Shown here piece by piece: positions 5,805 to 5,859 of a stretch of DNA of 5,859 nucleotides; positions within the stretch are counted from its first letter, which is position 1, and every line of letters starts with the position of its first letter. The stretch is from an uncultured Campylobacter sp. GTDB taxonomy: Bacteria > Campylobacterota > Campylobacteria > Campylobacterales > Campylobacteraceae. Location: assembly GCF_938045205.1 (NCBI RefSeq), contig NZ_CALIMY010000104.1, positions 1-5,859 of the forward strand, read 5' to 3'. The translations under genes and the position numbers were made by a program. The notes under the pieces are model-generated. The model did no database searches, was not told where the DNA came from, and saw only the letters and a list, made by a program, of their open reading frames with translations.

Positions 5805-5813
5805 ATTATAGCA
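5805..5813 (-). promoter_or_regulatory. Extended -10 promoter for the - strand gene
   Basis: Read on the - strand, TGCTATAAT is a perfect TATAAT (5805-5810) with the TGn extension (5811-5813). No good -35 hexamer is found at 16-17 bases, but an extended -10 does not need one. Transcription would start near 5798, giving a leader of about 15 bases that contains AAGGA and then the ATG at 5783. The gene is therefore probably transcribed alone. Confidence 0.65.
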
Positions 5814-5859
5814 TACGATTTGTTGTTGCGATGTACGGCGGTTAAAATTTAAGTTCACC

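Overview
The window looks like chromosomal DNA of a Campylobacter-type epsilonproteobacterium. The evidence is the very frequent AAATTT words in and between genes, the tight overlapping gene packing, and protein variants of RsmD, MidA and the TIGR02757 family that read as Campylobacter-like. The genes use many GCG, CGC and GGC codons, so GC content is high for the genus. That points to a higher-GC oral species such as C. gracilis. This species assignment is an inference from composition, not a database match.

Layout: positions 1-504 hold no gene I can support. This stretch is dense in AAATTT words, short inverted repeats and degenerate direct repeats, and it leads into the promoter region of an operon. 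From about 505 to 5145 six genes run on the + strand. Every junction overlaps by 1, 4 or 8 bases. In order they are a TRIC/UPF0126 membrane channel protein, acetylornithine aminotransferase (argD), a MidA/NDUFAF7-type methyltransferase, a small protein that looks like a shrunken response-regulator receiver domain, the 16S rRNA methyltransferase RsmD, and a TIGR02757 (DUF2400) protein with a motif like HhH-GPD DNA glycosylases. A weak hairpin overlaps the last stop codon. A seventh gene, on the - strand (5154-5783), converges on the operon with 8 bases between the stops. It encodes an unrecognised membrane-anchored protein with four cysteines, is visibly more AT-rich than the rest, and has its own extended -10 promoter and Shine-Dalgarno site.

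The operon mixes arginine biosynthesis, respiratory complex I assembly (by homology), rRNA modification and two uncharacterised proteins. The overlaps imply co-transcription and translational coupling, not one shared pathway. I see no clear new defence or mobile system. The points most worth following are the pseudo-receiver protein, the TIGR02757 protein, the in-frame insertions in both methyltransferases (one a 24-base tandem duplication), the repeat-rich leader region, and the compositionally foreign terminal gene.
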